This document shows, piece by piece, positions 20,871-33,229 of a stretch of DNA of 64,000 nt. Numbering within the stretch: the stretch's first letter is position 1; each line of letters opens with the position of its first letter. The position numbers were made by a program, and so were the translations under genes. Under the pieces are notes generated by a model. That model worked only from the letters and a program-made list of their open reading frames with translations. It was not told the DNA's origin and made no database searches. The stretch comes from Cranoglanis bouderius (lineage: Eukaryota; Chordata; Actinopteri; Siluriformes; Cranoglanididae): the NCBI GenBank assembly GCA_023630585.1, contig CM042552.1, forward strand, positions 18,390,069-18,454,068, written 5' to 3'.

Positions 20871-21340
20871 AAAAGCTTTTCTTCTCTTTATACATTCATA
20901 TAGGCTAAGCTAGTCAGGTAGCATGATACAGTAGCTAGCTTGTTGTGTGATAAAGCTCCGGTGTATTAAGTAGCTAGCATGATAGTTACCTAATTTGGCA
21001 GGTAGCTACCAAACTAGCGCTTATGTAGAGCAGGTTTTAAACATTTAATGTTTTATAAACCTCCATTTTGGAAAGGGTACACTTCTCTGAGGGGCAACAG
21101 TGCTGACTGTGAATTTCCTCAGCCTCACCTGCTGCTGTTTGTCTGTCAGGAATATCCACTGGCAGCTGGAGGTGTTCACAGAGAGCTGGAGCTGCTAATC
21201 TGGCAGCTAACTAGCAAACTAGCACTGATGTACGGTCTGTATAACATTTAATATTTTATAAACCGCTGAACAGCGTCAACGTGCATCAGCGCCTTCTGGA
21301 TAAGTGACTGAAGTGCTCCTGAAGGCTACACTGTTAGACG
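20871..21340. other. TAGCTA-rich unique DNA
   Basis: No gene recognised. Many GCTAGCTA/TAGCTACC motifs. Confidence 0.4.
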
Positions 21341-21360
21341 ACTTGGGAGCGTATCTAAGG

Positions 21361-21870
21361 TTCCCAGGGTCCTATGTTCCCCAGATTTATATAGCACACA
21401 ATGTACACCTGAAAAAGGATCCTATGTTCCCAGGGTCCTATGTTCCCCAGATTTATATAGCACACAATGGGAACCTGAATAACGGTATGGCATTTCTTCA
21501 GTTTAGTGTATACTTTGCACTATTGTTCATGCATGGAGTTGAACTGTATGAATGTATAAATGTAGACTAACAGCTATTTTTTAGAGCAGGACGAATGAGG
21601 GTTCAGCATTCAGAACTTTCATAAATTTCATAAAGTGTGGATGAAGGATGGATTTTAAACTAATATATAATGTTATTCATTTAAACGTGTCTTGGATGTT
21701 TTAAAGTTAAAAGGTAATAAAGTTAAGAGTCCTGACTGGAAAAGTTTACTGAATGTGTGTTAACAGAATATTGAACTGGGGAGCATAGGACCCTGAGAAC
21801 ATGGGACCCTTTTTGATGTGTTTATTATGTGCCACATAAATCTGGGGAAGATAGGACCCTGGGAACATGG
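21361..21870. mobile_element. Fold-back repeat with GGGAACATAGGACCC arms
   Basis: The left arm (21361-21445) holds two copies of CCAGGGTCCTATGTTCCCCA separated by ATTTATATAGCACACAATG. The right arm (21776-21870) is the inverted version (GGGAGCATAGGACCCTGAGA, CTGGGGAAGATAGGACCCTG). A ~330-bp non-coding middle separates them. This is probably a non-autonomous DNA element. Confidence 0.7.
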
Positions 21871-22079
21871 AAATGACCCAATGACTTGATCCCTCAAGCA
21901 GCTTAAACAATGTAACAGGTTTTAATATGGCTCAGAAGAAGTGAGCAAGGGTGCACTTAGGAACAGTATTGGAACTGGGCAGAAATCATAAAGGGTTTTA
22001 GCAAGAGTTGTGCTGCTTTTTAAAAATTTTTTTTATTTTTTATAAATATAACAAGGTCACTCGTATTTGGAACACAGCC

Positions 22080-22440
22080 CTTTAGATCCCCTCCCGTGTC
22101 GCCGCCTTATTTTTGAAATTCATTAGCGCTGGAACCCATTTAGCGTCTGAACCCTAGTGGGAACGGGGAAAATTGAAAACTCAAAATTAATTTTGTTCCC
22201 TTTTACTTCCTGGGGAGTTCATCCCTCTCGGCTATTAGCGCCGAGCCAAAGTTCAATCACAATTAGGCTGAAAATGAAGGTCGCTAACAAAAGAGTAGTG
22301 TGCACACTAGTGACCTTAATACACTCTAATATGGGTGTACTCTCTGTTTCACTCTCGCTCGCTTCGTTAAATAAATTAGTGGAGGCTAATGAAAGCGCGG
22401 GGACGACAAGGAAACCCTTTCCGTCTTATAGTCTTATATT
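22080..22440. other. Candidate conserved non-coding block
   Basis: Unique DNA with CpGs and TAAT cores (CATTAGCGCTGGAACCC, CGGCTATTAGCGCCGAG, CAATCACAATTAGGCTG). The palindromic CGGCTATTAGCGCCG is notable. No coding signature. Confidence 0.3.
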
Positions 22441-23480
22441 CACACTGGATTTTTAGAGGAAGGAATTGAGATTACCAATAAGGTGAAAAAATTAAAAAGA
22501 GAGAAGAAAAATGACGAAGAGTGATCAGAAAGAATTAACAAATGGAGAAAGACACAGAAAACCAAGTGTGGAAAAAAGAAAGTGAAACAGAGAAAGAGGA
22601 AGGAAGGAAGGAAAATGAAAGGATGAACGAATGAATGGAGGGAAGGGGAAAAGTAGGAAGGAAAGAAGGAAAAGGATTGAAAATAATTTTCATACTGACT
22701 TCTTTCTTTCACTCTGCCTCTCTCTTTCTCTCTCTGTGTCTCTCTTGTTTTCTTCATTCCTTGCCAAATACTTTCTTTTTATTCTTTCATTCTTTCTTTG
22801 AAAGAGAGAAATGAAAAAGAGAAAGGAAAAGTGAAACGAATGAAGGGAAGAAGGAATGAAGGAAAAGGACTGAACAAAGAAAAGATAAAAGAAAGAAAGA
22901 ACAAAGAGAAGACAGATGAAAGACAAGGAAGGAAAATGAAAGGATGAATGGAGGATGGATGGATGGATGAATGAATAGGTAGGAAGGAAGGAAAAGGACT
23001 AAACAAAGAAAATGAAAGAGAAAGAAAAAGTGGAAGGATGGAGGGAAGGAAAATGAAATGATGGATGGATGGATGAATGAATGGAGGGAGGGTGAAAGGC
23101 TGGAAGGAAGGAAAAGGATTGAATAAATTTTCATACATGACTTTCTCTCTCTTGTTTTCTTCCTTCTTTGCCAAATCATTTCTTTTTATTCTTTCCTTCA
23201 TTATTTCATCAAGAGAAAGGACAAGTGAAATGAAGGAAGGAAGAAAGGAACAGGACTGAAAAAAGAAAATCAAAGAGAGAAAGAAAAAGTGGAATGATGG
23301 ATGATAGGAAGGAAGGAAATGAGGTAGTTTTGAGAAAGCAAAATATAAGTGAAATACATTTATTAAGGAAGGCAGGAAGCGGATTGAGAAAAAAGTAAAT
23401 GAAAGAGAAAGGAAAACTGGAATGAATGAAGGAAGGAAGGCAGGTAGATTGAGAAAGAAAGCAAAACCAAAATAGAAGGA
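22441..23480. repeat. GGAA/GAAA polypurine block
   Basis: A kilobase of GGAAGGAA, GAAAGAGAAAG and GATGGATGGATGAATG repeats on the + strand. Long frames on the minus strand are low-complexity Phe/Ser/Leu/Pro and not genes. Confidence 0.9.
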
Positions 23481-23485
23481 AAATA

Positions 23486-23945
23486 CTCTCTGTCCACTTT
23501 ATTAGGAACACATGTACACCTGCACGTTCATGCAGATATCTAATCAGCCAATCATGTGGCAGCAGCACAATGCATAAAATCATGCAGATACAGGTCAAGA
23601 GCTTGAGTTAATGTTCACGCCAAACATCAGAATGGGGGGAAAAAAGTCTGATCTCTGTGACTTTAATCATGGCATGAATGTTTGGCTGTTGGTACCAGAT
23701 GGGCTGGTTTGAGGTTGTAAAGAGTGATTATATGAGTTACTATATCCTTCCTCTCAGCCCGAACCAAATGGCCATTTTCCTCTGACTTCCCTTATCAATG
23801 AGGTGTTTCCACCCTTGGAACACACTTTTTCCCCATTCTGATGTTTGACGTGAACATTAACTGAAGCTCTTGACCTGCCACATGATTGGCTGATTAGATA
23901 ACTGCATAAGTGTACAGGTGTTCCTAATAAAGTGGACGATGGGTG
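23486..23945. mobile_element. Fold-back Tc1-like MITE
   Basis: TA on both sides. The left arm CTCTCTGTCCACTTTATTAGGAACAC... and right arm ...GTGTTCCTAATAAAGTGGAC pair over ~150 bp, including GCTCTTGACCTGYCA and CATGATTGGCTGATTAGA. Both arms derive from the 5' end of a Tc1-like family; no transposase remains. Confidence 0.88.
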
Positions 23946-23947
23946 TA

Positions 23948-24140
23948 CGTTGAGAACGAGAGAGAGTTAAGAAGTAATGAAGGACAGAGAAATAAAAGGA
24001 TGGGGGTAAATGAAAGAAAGAAAGGAAACGTGGAACAAGTGCAGGAAATTAAGAAGGTGGGCTGAAAAAAGAAACCAAGGATGATGGTAAGGAAGAAAGA
24101 AAGGATCGTTGGAAGAGGGAAAGAAATAATGACAGGTTAC
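23948..24140. repeat. Polypurine block, continuation
   Basis: The same GGAA/GAAA sequence as 22441-23480, interrupted by the MITE. Confidence 0.8.
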
Positions 24141-24292
24141 AGTAATTGATAACGTTTGGTTTGACAGTTTAATTAAAATTGTAAAGATCAGCATAGACGT
24201 GTACAGGAAGAAGCACAAGTCATTTCCTCTCTCAATCATTTTGGTAAATTATGTCATTAAGCAGTTGAATAAAAATATCCTGATCCCAAAAA

Positions 24293-24407
<115 letters not shown>

Positions 24408-25080
24408 TCATTAATAAAATAAAAATGTGTGATGCTTGTCATCTGAGTGACGGTCTGGCATGTGATGGTGGTTTTGTTTTTTTTAAAGAATGAATAATGA
24501 TTTTCCATTTCACTTCCATATGGTGCAGAGTGAGATCTCTCCTTCGAGTATTGTGCATTAACGTTAACCATCCATAATATCTCAGCACACTAACACACTC
24601 ATTTATCACGCACACAAACACACAGCCATACATTCTGAAGGTCACACACTTTCACTATGTCATTAGCACACCATGATGATTATTGGGAATCTAAGCATGG
24701 CCGCCTTCAGGGAAGCAACGGCGATCAGAAATAAACCGGGATGAACTTTTTCTAGTGGCTGATTTGTAGATGTTTATGCGAACGGTTTTGTCCCTGCAGA
24801 TGGAGACGCCAAAAGTCGCGTCGATATGAAAATGTCAGCTTGATTAGACTGAAAGGACAGACTGTAGTAAAAGCCCAGTAAAGTAGACAAATCTGATTGT
24901 CTCTTATAAAAAAAAGTACTAACATGGTGTTCCTGACTTAATTATCCAAGTATAATCCTCGCAATAAAAACAGCAAGGTGAATTAGCTCCTCTATTTTAA
25001 TATTGTTGTCCTTAGACTCTTACTTTGTGTGCCTTATGGGTAAATAACTATTAAGTGAGAAATGACAACCAAACTGGAAA

Positions 25081-25623
25081 AAAAAAAAAAAAAAAAAAAA
25101 GTTGTTTCCAGTATCTTCCCAGTATTTTTCTGAGTGTTTTAGATGCTTTCCTAGCGATTTCCCAGTATATTTTCCTGTGGATATTTTCCCTGTGGCTCTC
25201 CTATGTTTTTCCTACTATTTTTGCTGTGGTTTCCCCCAGGGGTATTCCAGTGTTTTCCCAGTATATATTCCAATATACAGTACTGTGTTTTTTCCCCACA
25301 ATATTTTCCAGTATATTCCCAATGTTGCAGGTGTTTACTGTATATTCCAGTGTGTCTTCCCAGTATTTTCTCAGTATGCTGTGTATTCCAATATATACTT
25401 CATTATCTTCCTGTATATTCCCAGTGGTTTTCCTAGTTCTTTTACAGTGGTTCCTGTCATTGGAGTGATTTTGTCCAGTGGTGTTCCAGTGTTTCCCAAT
25501 GTCTAAGCTTTTCTTCAGTGCCATCCCAATCTTTTCCCAGTTTATATTCTAATATTGTTAGTGTTTCTTTCCATATTTTCCAGTATATTCCCAGTGATTT
25601 TTCCACAGTGGTGTTCCAGTATA
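25081..25623. repeat. TTTTCCCAGTATATTCCAGT degenerate array, block 1
   Basis: Begins after a poly-A run. Repeats of TTCCCAGTATATTCC, CCAGTGTTTTCC and TTTTCCTGT, period about 20-24. Part of it (25500-25620) is duplicated in inverse orientation at 8664-8829. Confidence 0.85.
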
Positions 25624-25897
25624 CACCAATCAGCCATAACATAAAAACCACCTGCCTAATATTGTGTAGTTCCCCCTTGTGCCACCAAAACAGCTCTGAC
25701 CCATCGAGGCATGGACTCCACAAGACCTCTGAAGGTGTGCTGTGGTATCTGGCACCAAGACGTTAGCAGCAGATCCTTTAAGTCCTGTAAGTTGCGAGGT
25801 GGGGCCTCAATAGATCGCGCTTGTTTGTCCAGCACATCCCACAGATGCTCGATCGGATTGAGATCTGGGGAATTTTGAGGCCAAGTCAACACCTTGA
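25624..25897 (-). pseudogene. 3' fragment of Tc1-like transposase and terminal repeat
   Basis: Minus-strand frame FKVLTWPQNSPDLNPIEHLWDVLDKQ to VAQGGTTQY, containing the catalytic Glu in NPIEHLW. The terminal repeat starts after TA at 25622-25623. It is the same family as 7816-8661; the copy stops inside the array sequence on its other side. Confidence 0.88.
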
Positions 25898-26220
25898 ACC
25901 TTTCCAGTACCTTCCCAGTGCTGTTCACAGTGGCTTCCCAGTGTTTCTCCTACTATTTTGTGCTGTGGTTTCCCTCAGGGGTATTCCAATGTTTTCCCAA
26001 TATATATTCTGTTATATGTTCCTGTGTTGTTTTTTCCCCCCAGTATATTCCCAATATATTTTCCTATTGTTTTTGCAGTGATTTTCCCAGTATATATTTC
26101 AATATACTGTATATTCCAGTGTATATATTGTATATTGTATGTACTTCAGTATTTTCCTGTATATTCCCGGTGTTTTTGTGAGTTCATTTGCAGCGGCTCC
26201 TGTTGTGGGAGTGATTTGTC
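25898..26220. repeat. TTTTCCCAGTATATTCC array, block 2
   Basis: A diverged direct repeat of 25185-25470: both contain TCCTACTATTTT.GCTGTGG, CAGGGGTATTCCARTG, and end with GGAGTGATTTGTCC-like sequence. The offset is about 750 bp. Confidence 0.85.
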
Positions 26221-26343
26221 CACACATGAATTGCTCCTAGTTCAACAAAAGAGTATGGTTTATGGAAAACCCCATTAAACTCAATTTTACAGTTAAAATG
26301 CACATTACACATGGCTGATAAAGTCTAGTCTGTATTTGGGCCT

Positions 26344-26512
26344 TTGTGTCAAATATCCATCCATCCATCCAGTTTCCATACCGCTTATCCTTCCTGGGTC
26401 CGTGGGGAACCTGGAGCCTATCCCAGGGATCATGGGGCACAGGCGGGGGACACCCTGGACGGGGTGCCAGTCCATCGCAGGGCACAATCACACACGTTCA
26501 CACACCCATTTG
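26344..26512 (-). mobile_element. 3' half of a V-SINE-like tRNA-derived element
   Basis: CCATCCATCCAGTTTCCATA, CCGCTTATCC, GGAGCCTATCCCAGGGA and CAGTCCATCGCAGGGCAC: the 3' part of the family present more fully at 53589-53875. The tRNA head is missing. Confidence 0.75.
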
Positions 26513-26889
26513 TGTTGAACACTAACGTATTATTACAGTAATACAACTGTGAACAATAAACACTAACACTGTGTGCTGTTCAGTACAGCTGGGAAATCCA
26601 GAGTGAGAACTCGTCTTGTTCTTATTGTCTCATTGTCACAGCAGAGATGCCCATAGAGACGCTCTCTCTTGCTGTGTGTGTGTATGTGTGTGTGTGCACT
26701 GAATGCACAGGGAACAAAAGCACACACACATGCATACATGGATGTCTGTAAAACAGCAGAATTTGAGAGGAAAGGATCTGGTGTGTGAACAACCCTGAGG
26801 TGAAGAGGTAGAGAAAGAGAGAGACAGTGGGCAAGATATTGCCGTTTAATACTTTCAATTTTGATTTAAATTTTATTTGTTTAGCCCCC

Positions 26890-27260
26890 AGCAATATCGT
26901 CTCAGTGCTTTCCCTGTGGGTTTTCCAGTTTTTTGTTAGTTTTTTTCCTGTGATTTCCCATTATACTGTATATTCCAGTGTTTTTTTCAATATGTTTCCA
27001 GCAGTTTTCCATCATTTTATCAATGGTTTCTTTGTTTTATCACCAGTGTTGAGTGTTTTAGATGTTTTCATTCCCATTTATTTCTAATATCCATTTCATT
27101 ATCAGGTTGTTTCCCATTTTGTCTCCTCAGTTTTTCCTTTTTTTGGCCCAGTAGATTTTCCAATGATTATCCTAGTTTTGTCCCAATTCTTTCCTCTGCA
27201 TTTCCTACACTCTTTCCCAAATCCCAATCCCAGTTTTTCCCCAGCATGTCTCCATTTGTT
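26890..27260. repeat. CCCAGT/TTCCAGT array, block 3 (more diverged)
   Basis: TTTTCCAGTTTTTTG, TATATTCCAGTGTTTTT and CAGCAGTTTTCCATC motifs continue the array. A poly-T tract follows at 27266-27290. Confidence 0.65.
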
Positions 27261-27839
27261 CAGGGTTTTTTTTTTTTTTTTTTTTTTTTGGCTATGAATG
27301 AACTTTCACAGTGAATTTTTTTCCACTGTGATTTTACAGGGGCTTTCAGTCTTTATTCAGTTTTTTCTTTCTTTTTTTTTTTTTCTTTTTTATAGCCACA
27401 GCACACTTTTTAGGAAATCAGTACCATTTCCAGGTGAGTTTATCCACCTTTGGGAAGGTGAGTCATTGGCATAGCAATTGTTGGTCTCTAAGGTATCCAG
27501 CTAAGCCTATCTACAGCAGTAAGGTTAATCATAGGTTCAGACAGCTTTGAGATGAAGAAGCAGGAACAGTAGAAGCGGGAGGAGAGCAATCAGAATCAAT
27601 CAGGCAAATCCACAGGTAAGAGGAGCTATATCAACTGCAGCATCACATCAGGCAGCATGAGTACATGTACAGCTTGACAGAAAGAGAGCACAGGTGGTTA
27701 GGTATGATAAGATTATACTAGGAGTTAAAAGGGTCTACATTTTATCAGCCAGAAGGTAACACATGCAATGAGGGAAGATACAGTATATGGCAAAACCACC
27801 CTCAACAAATTTAAGTGACTACATGAATTTGCATGATTT

Positions 27840-27949
27840 TCCAGTGTTTGGCAATGGGTTCTAAATATGTTTCCTAGTATTTTCCCAGTGTCCCCCCCCC
27901 TCCCCCCTGCGTGTCTTTCCACTGTTTTTCCAAGTGTTTTAGGTGCTTT
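27840..27949. repeat. CCCAGT array, block 4
   Basis: CCTAGTATTTTCCCAGTGTC, a C-run, then TTTTTCCAAGTGTTTTAGGTGC, resembling 25105-25160. Confidence 0.65.
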
Positions 27950-28850
27950 CTCAATGAGGGAGCCAATGCAGTGTGGATAAAATAGGAGTAATCTGGCTGC
28001 TGCATTCCGGACTAACTGAAGCTCCTGGAACATCCAGCCAGCAATGCATTACAATATTCCAACATAGAGGTAACAGAACCATGAACTAGTTTTTCTGCAT
28101 TATGTAACCACATTCTACTTTTTGACATTGCAATGTTTCTGAGATGGAAAAAAGGCAACCCTTGTAATATTATCTACATGAGCTTCAGATGATGGACTGG
28201 ACTCAAATCACACCAAGGCCTTTCACTGCTGCACATGATGTAACTGAAAGGCCATCCAGAGTTAATGCATAATCAGAAAGCTTACTTTTAGCTGCCTCTG
28301 GTCTTTGTAGAAGTACTTCTATCTTGTTGGATTTAAGTAGTTACTTAGCAGCCAGTATCTAATGTCATTTACAAATCCCTCAATTTTATTAAGCTGATGT
28401 CTCTCATCTGGCTTTGCTGAAACTTTTAGTTGTGTGTCATCAGCATAGCAGTGGAATAATGGGTGGATACCCTGTTTCTGAATAATTGTACACAGAGTTA
28501 ATATGCAGGGAAAGAGCAGTGGGCCTAGAAAGAGAGCCTTGTATAGCATTTACAAACTGATAACAGTCAGAGCCAGGAGAGATCAGTTCCCTTTACTCCA
28601 GTAAAATGTTCTAGCCTGTCTAAAAGAATACCGTGATCTATGGTATAAAATCTGCATTGAGATCAAGAAACACAAGCAAATAGATACAACCCTGATCAGA
28701 GGCCAGTAGTAGGTTATTTACTACTTTAACCAGCGCTGTTTCAGTACTGTGATGAGGCCAAAACTCTGAAAGAAAGATTTCATGTACCTTTTCATAGAGA
28801 TAAACGGGACATTTGATATTGGTCTATGGTTGTACAATTCACACAGGTCA
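27950..28850 (-). pseudogene. Non-LTR retrotransposon reverse-transcriptase relic
   Basis: Minus-strand fragments read FHCYADDTQLKVSAKPDERH with the catalytic YADD box (28319-28549), then IRYWLLSNYL, and further on LQLVRNAAARLL (about 27990-28030). These are typical of the thumb and palm of L2/CR1-like fish LINEs. Several frameshifts and an internal loss before LQLV make it inactive. Coding homology extends up to about 28850 (CCAGCGCTGTTTCAGTACTG region). No endonuclease domain is visible. Confidence 0.85.
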
Positions 28851-30630
28851 AAATTAAGTTCAACACTGATGATGTAACACAGATATGTAACCACCTAATG
28901 AAATGAAAATAAGAAAGATTTTATTTGGCCTGATATATATATATATATGAAAATATATCAAAATGAACATGGCACTCTGGCTTGTTTGTGACACAGGATG
29001 AATTGAGCGGAATTATTTTATATCAATGCAGCCCCTGTCCATGTGAAATTGCTTTATAAAAGATTAAGAAATGTTAAAAATAAAACCTCACCAGTTCTTG
29101 TAACCCCAAAACATGTAACAAAATTCATTTTAAAAATGAATTTGCACTTTTATTGTTTTTCTTGAACAACATTTTCTCCTTTACTATGCATAGGCAGCCA
29201 AGAAGAAGGACTGTAATATTATATAGCATTTATTTATTAACACTGTAAAAGTCTGAGATTATTAAGCCTACTCAATTCAAGTCTCTTTCTTTTTCAACAG
29301 TCTTATTCTAATGTTTATTTTGAGATTATATATTAAGACAATTTTAAACTTTACATTTTTTTTAGTTAATTTATTTTAGTTACTACATAAGTATACCTAG
29401 ACATACAGTATATGAATACAGTAAGTCGAAAATAATCGCACTGTCTAAAAATAAACCTTTTTTTCTTTTGACCTCCCAGTTCTCCTAATACCGTGTAATA
29501 CATATTTCTGACATTGCAAGTCAGGATAGTGAGAACAGAGTATAAAGGCAATTATACCACTGCTGCTGATGCTTCTTGATTCATGTGATGATGATTAATA
29601 ATTGAGCACAGATTTAGTAAGTGTTTAATGTAAGAGTATTTGTAATCGTTAAGCTCATTGTGCAGAACTCAGTGATTGAGAGCAGCTTCATGACCTCCAT
29701 TACTGAACTGCTGTAAATAATCGATACAACACCAAACACAGTATAGCACTTCAGCAGTGCAGCAGCATTAAACTATGAAACTTTCCTTTTGAATTGCACT
29801 GACAGAATGTTTCTAAATTTTAATTTTATCTGCCATCTGATGTCACAATGGTCAGCTGCAATAGCTCCGCCTCCAAGCTTCAGCATCCTGTCCAGCCTAT
29901 TCTGTCCCTTTGAATCTTTCTTTCTCTTCCATCTTTGATTACAGACAGCATGCTCCAAAAATCACACACAGACATTTCATTAATACAAAATGTTATTTTT
30001 TACTCATCTTTTCATTACTGATCTGTATACAAGAGAGCGTAACAAAACCCAGATATGCAATCCTTTATTTGTATTTATAGTTTTTTTCGTTTTCATTAAA
30101 AAAAGAAACGTTGTAAGGCATGTCTGCTCGTCACGTCGACTAAAATCCTCCCAAAATCCTTCATAACACACTTTAACTGTGATGTAAATGCAGATCAAGT
30201 CATATACAGCCATAACCAATATTAATGTCTAACTCAAAACCAAAGTGGATTGTGGGAGAAAAAAAAGCAATGAATAATTCATATAATAATAATTAGGCTA
30301 TTTTTCTCTCTGTATCAGCAAAAAATGAATTGAAACAAAGCTGCAAAATACTCAGAAGCACAGAAGCATGTGTGTGTGTGAGAGAGATTTAGGGAAGAAT
30401 ATAGGGGAAATGAATGAGTGTAGTAAACAGTATGTCATCACTGTATATGTCGTATAGTAGCATGGCGGTTTGGAACACAGCCGTAAGCAGTCATAAGAAA
30501 GCTTTGTGATACTTGCTAAAGGCTTAGCTAGCTGAGCTAACACTGCATTAGCCGTGGCCTGTGTCTCAAACTACCTCCTACTGTACTTCACGTCACTGTA
30601 GTCTATTGGTTCTATTTTATTTTTAGTATG
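28851..30630. other. AT-rich DNA, no gene recognised
   Basis: AT-rich, mostly unique-looking. A TATAGTAGCATGGCGGTTTG...GGAACACAGCC motif at 30455-30482 belongs to a short motif recurring in the window. Confidence 0.4.
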
Positions 30631-30639
30631 GTAATTTGG

Positions 30640-32340
30640 GACACAGCCATGAGCCATGACCAGGAAATGATTGTAGAACTGCACAGAGGATTCTAGAATA
30701 ATCAGACTCCAGAGGATTCTAGAACCACACTGAGTATTTCCCAAAACCTTCACAGAAAGATTCAAGAACTGTACTGAAAGCAATCTTCTACTACAGGATC
30801 ATGGGGGATCCTTGATCCACAACAAGCCTCAGAAAAATGAAGCAAGGGTTCTAGAACACGCAGATGATTTTGAGAACACTCTAGGACTGCATTGACAATG
30901 ATCAGATTCCAGAGGATTCTAGAACCACACCATGGAATCCAGAAACACAATGAGGCTCCTAAAACCTTCACATGTAGGCTCTAGTAGTGAAAGCATTCTG
31001 CTCGTACAGGTTTGTGGGAGTATTAGAACTGCAACAAGCATCTCAAAGCTCAAGGATTCTAGAATGCACACAAAAGATTCAAGAACCTGCAACGAGCCAT
31101 CTAGAATTCTAGGAACCTGCTCTTGATCCACATCAATCAAATTCCAGATTATTCTAGAACCACAGCAAAGGTTCCAGAACCTCTAAGGATTCTAACACCT
31201 TCACAGATAGGTTCTTGAATCATATTGAAAGTAATCTGCTCTCGCAGGATTATGGGGATCATTGATCTACAACAAGCCTCAGAAAAATGAAGCAAGGGTT
31301 CTAGAACACGCAGATGATTTTGAGAACACTCTAGGACTGCACTGACAATAATCAGATTCCAGAGGATTCTAGAACCACACCATGGAATCCGGAAACACAA
31401 TCAGGCGTATAAAATCTTCACGTGTAGGTTCCAGTAGTGAAAGCAGTCTGCTCGTACGGGATTATGGGAGTCCTAGCACCACAACAAGCATTCTAGAACA
31501 CACAGAGGATTCAAGAACCTGCACTGAGCATTCTAGAATTCTAGAAACCTGCATCGGCAACAATGAAATTCCAGATTATTCTAGAACCACACCAAAGGTT
31601 CCAGAACCACACTGCTGATTCTAAAACCTTCAGAGATAGGTTCTAGAATCATGTATTTAGTAGTGCACTGAAAGCAATCTGCTCGTTTGGCATTGTTGGA
31701 GTCCTAGAACTGCAACATGCATCTCGAGGCTGAAGCGAGGATCCTAGAACGCACACAAAAGATTCAAGAACCTGCACTGAGGATTCTAGAGCCCTCCTGA
31801 AAGGATTCGAAACTCGTTATAATGATTAGAAGTGCACTGACGATAATCAAATTCCAGAGGATTCTAGAACCACTTCAGGATGCTAGAGCTTCAGAAAGGA
31901 TTGTTAAAGGTTTTTAGAATTGTATTGAAATAATTCTGCAACAATAAGGATCCTGCGCTGATTCTAGAACCCACACAGCTGGTTTCAATATTGACGACAG
32001 TTTACAGGATTCTGAGGATTTTATATATATATATTTCCACACAGGAAAAACTTTCCATAATAACCATAATAAAGGTTCTACAACTGGCCTGAGGATTCTA
32101 GAACCACATTAAATCAGAGTCTGGAGAATTCTGGAGCCAATCTGGAAGATTCAGCAAACGGAGGCGTATTCGATGTTGGTAGATTCTGATGGATCTGGAA
32201 CCACAATGAGGATTCTCAAATCACATTCGGGGGATTCTAGAATCCTAGGAAGAACCGGTACACAGCACTTGGGAACACAATGACGCTCCTCTAGAACTAG
32301 AGCCACAACAGAATCACCTGTGAGGTAAAAAGCTTTAAAG
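30640..32340. repeat. GGATTCTAGAACC degenerate array with 450-bp higher-order repeat
   Basis: Dozens of GATTCTAGAACCACAC, CAAGAACCTGCA and CCTTCACA motifs. Bases 30800-31060 and 31250-31510 are strongly similar at a constant 450-bp offset (e.g. AACAAGCCTCAGAAAAATGA at 30821 and 31271). XbaI-like TCTAGA is exceptionally frequent. No coding signature. Confidence 0.88.
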
Positions 32341-32715
32341 GGGAATTCCGATTCGTTTCAGCCGAGCTTTTAGACTTCTTAAACTCCGGGTTCCTCCAAA
32401 ACGTTCATTTCATTTCAGCGAATCAGATCTATGCAATTTTTGAGTCTGTACGTTACGATTGTGTGAGAATGACGCGTTTAAAATGGACATTCATAACATT
32501 CGCAAGATTTCAAAGTGCTTTTCGGACAATCACCAAGTAGTGACGCTGAAAATCAGGATAAATATAAAGATTGTGATGTAATTCACGTATATGCAAATAG
32601 TCTGCGTATTTGCATATGCATGAATGCAGCACCCCAGGTTTTACATTTATTCCAGATTCTCTCTCTCTCTCTCTTTTTTTTTTTTCTTAAGAATGTGATT
32701 AAGTTGCAGTTGTGG

Positions 32716-32717
<2 letters not shown>

Positions 32718-32755
<38 letters not shown>
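32718..32755. repeat. (TG)n microsatellite
   Basis: About 18 TG units; a matching (CA)n lies 85 bp away. Confidence 0.95.
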
Positions 32756-32757
<2 letters not shown>

Positions 32758-32838
32758 TATTTTTTGCTGTAAGGTCAAATTTTGTGCAAACACAAACTTT
32801 TCTTTTTTTTGCGGACTCAACGTAGAAAAAGTGCTGAG

Positions 32839-32839
<1 letters not shown>

Positions 32840-32872
<33 letters not shown>
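32840..32872. repeat. (CA)n microsatellite
   Basis: About 16 CA units, inverse partner of the TG run at 32718. Confidence 0.95.
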
Positions 32873-32875
<3 letters not shown>

Positions 32876-33229
32876 ACCGGTGGCAATCTGACTCCCGAAT
32901 GGAAAGTGCCAGAAGGCCACAGGCCACATGCACACAAGGGAATACACACACTCACACAAAGACTCGCACAGAGTCGAAAATGAGGTGACCTAGTAAAGTG
33001 TGTGATTGACTTTCTCCTTGACTTTATCCTAGTGACATTTAATTTTTTTTCAAATAGAAGAGTAAATTAAGAAACGTCATGTCAAAAAAAGAACGAACGA
33101 AATTGTTTATGAAAGGTTTTTCGTTCAAATCTTGTATACAAGAGACAAACATAAACGGCTTACGTCAGTATTCGCTAATTGATGAGACAGAGGCGTTTTT
33201 GTTTGCCCTTTTGTTGCTGCCTTTATGGT

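Noticed and set aside
22779..23273. 164-residue minus-strand frame
   Set aside because: Polypurine-tract artefact like the one at 46.9 kb.
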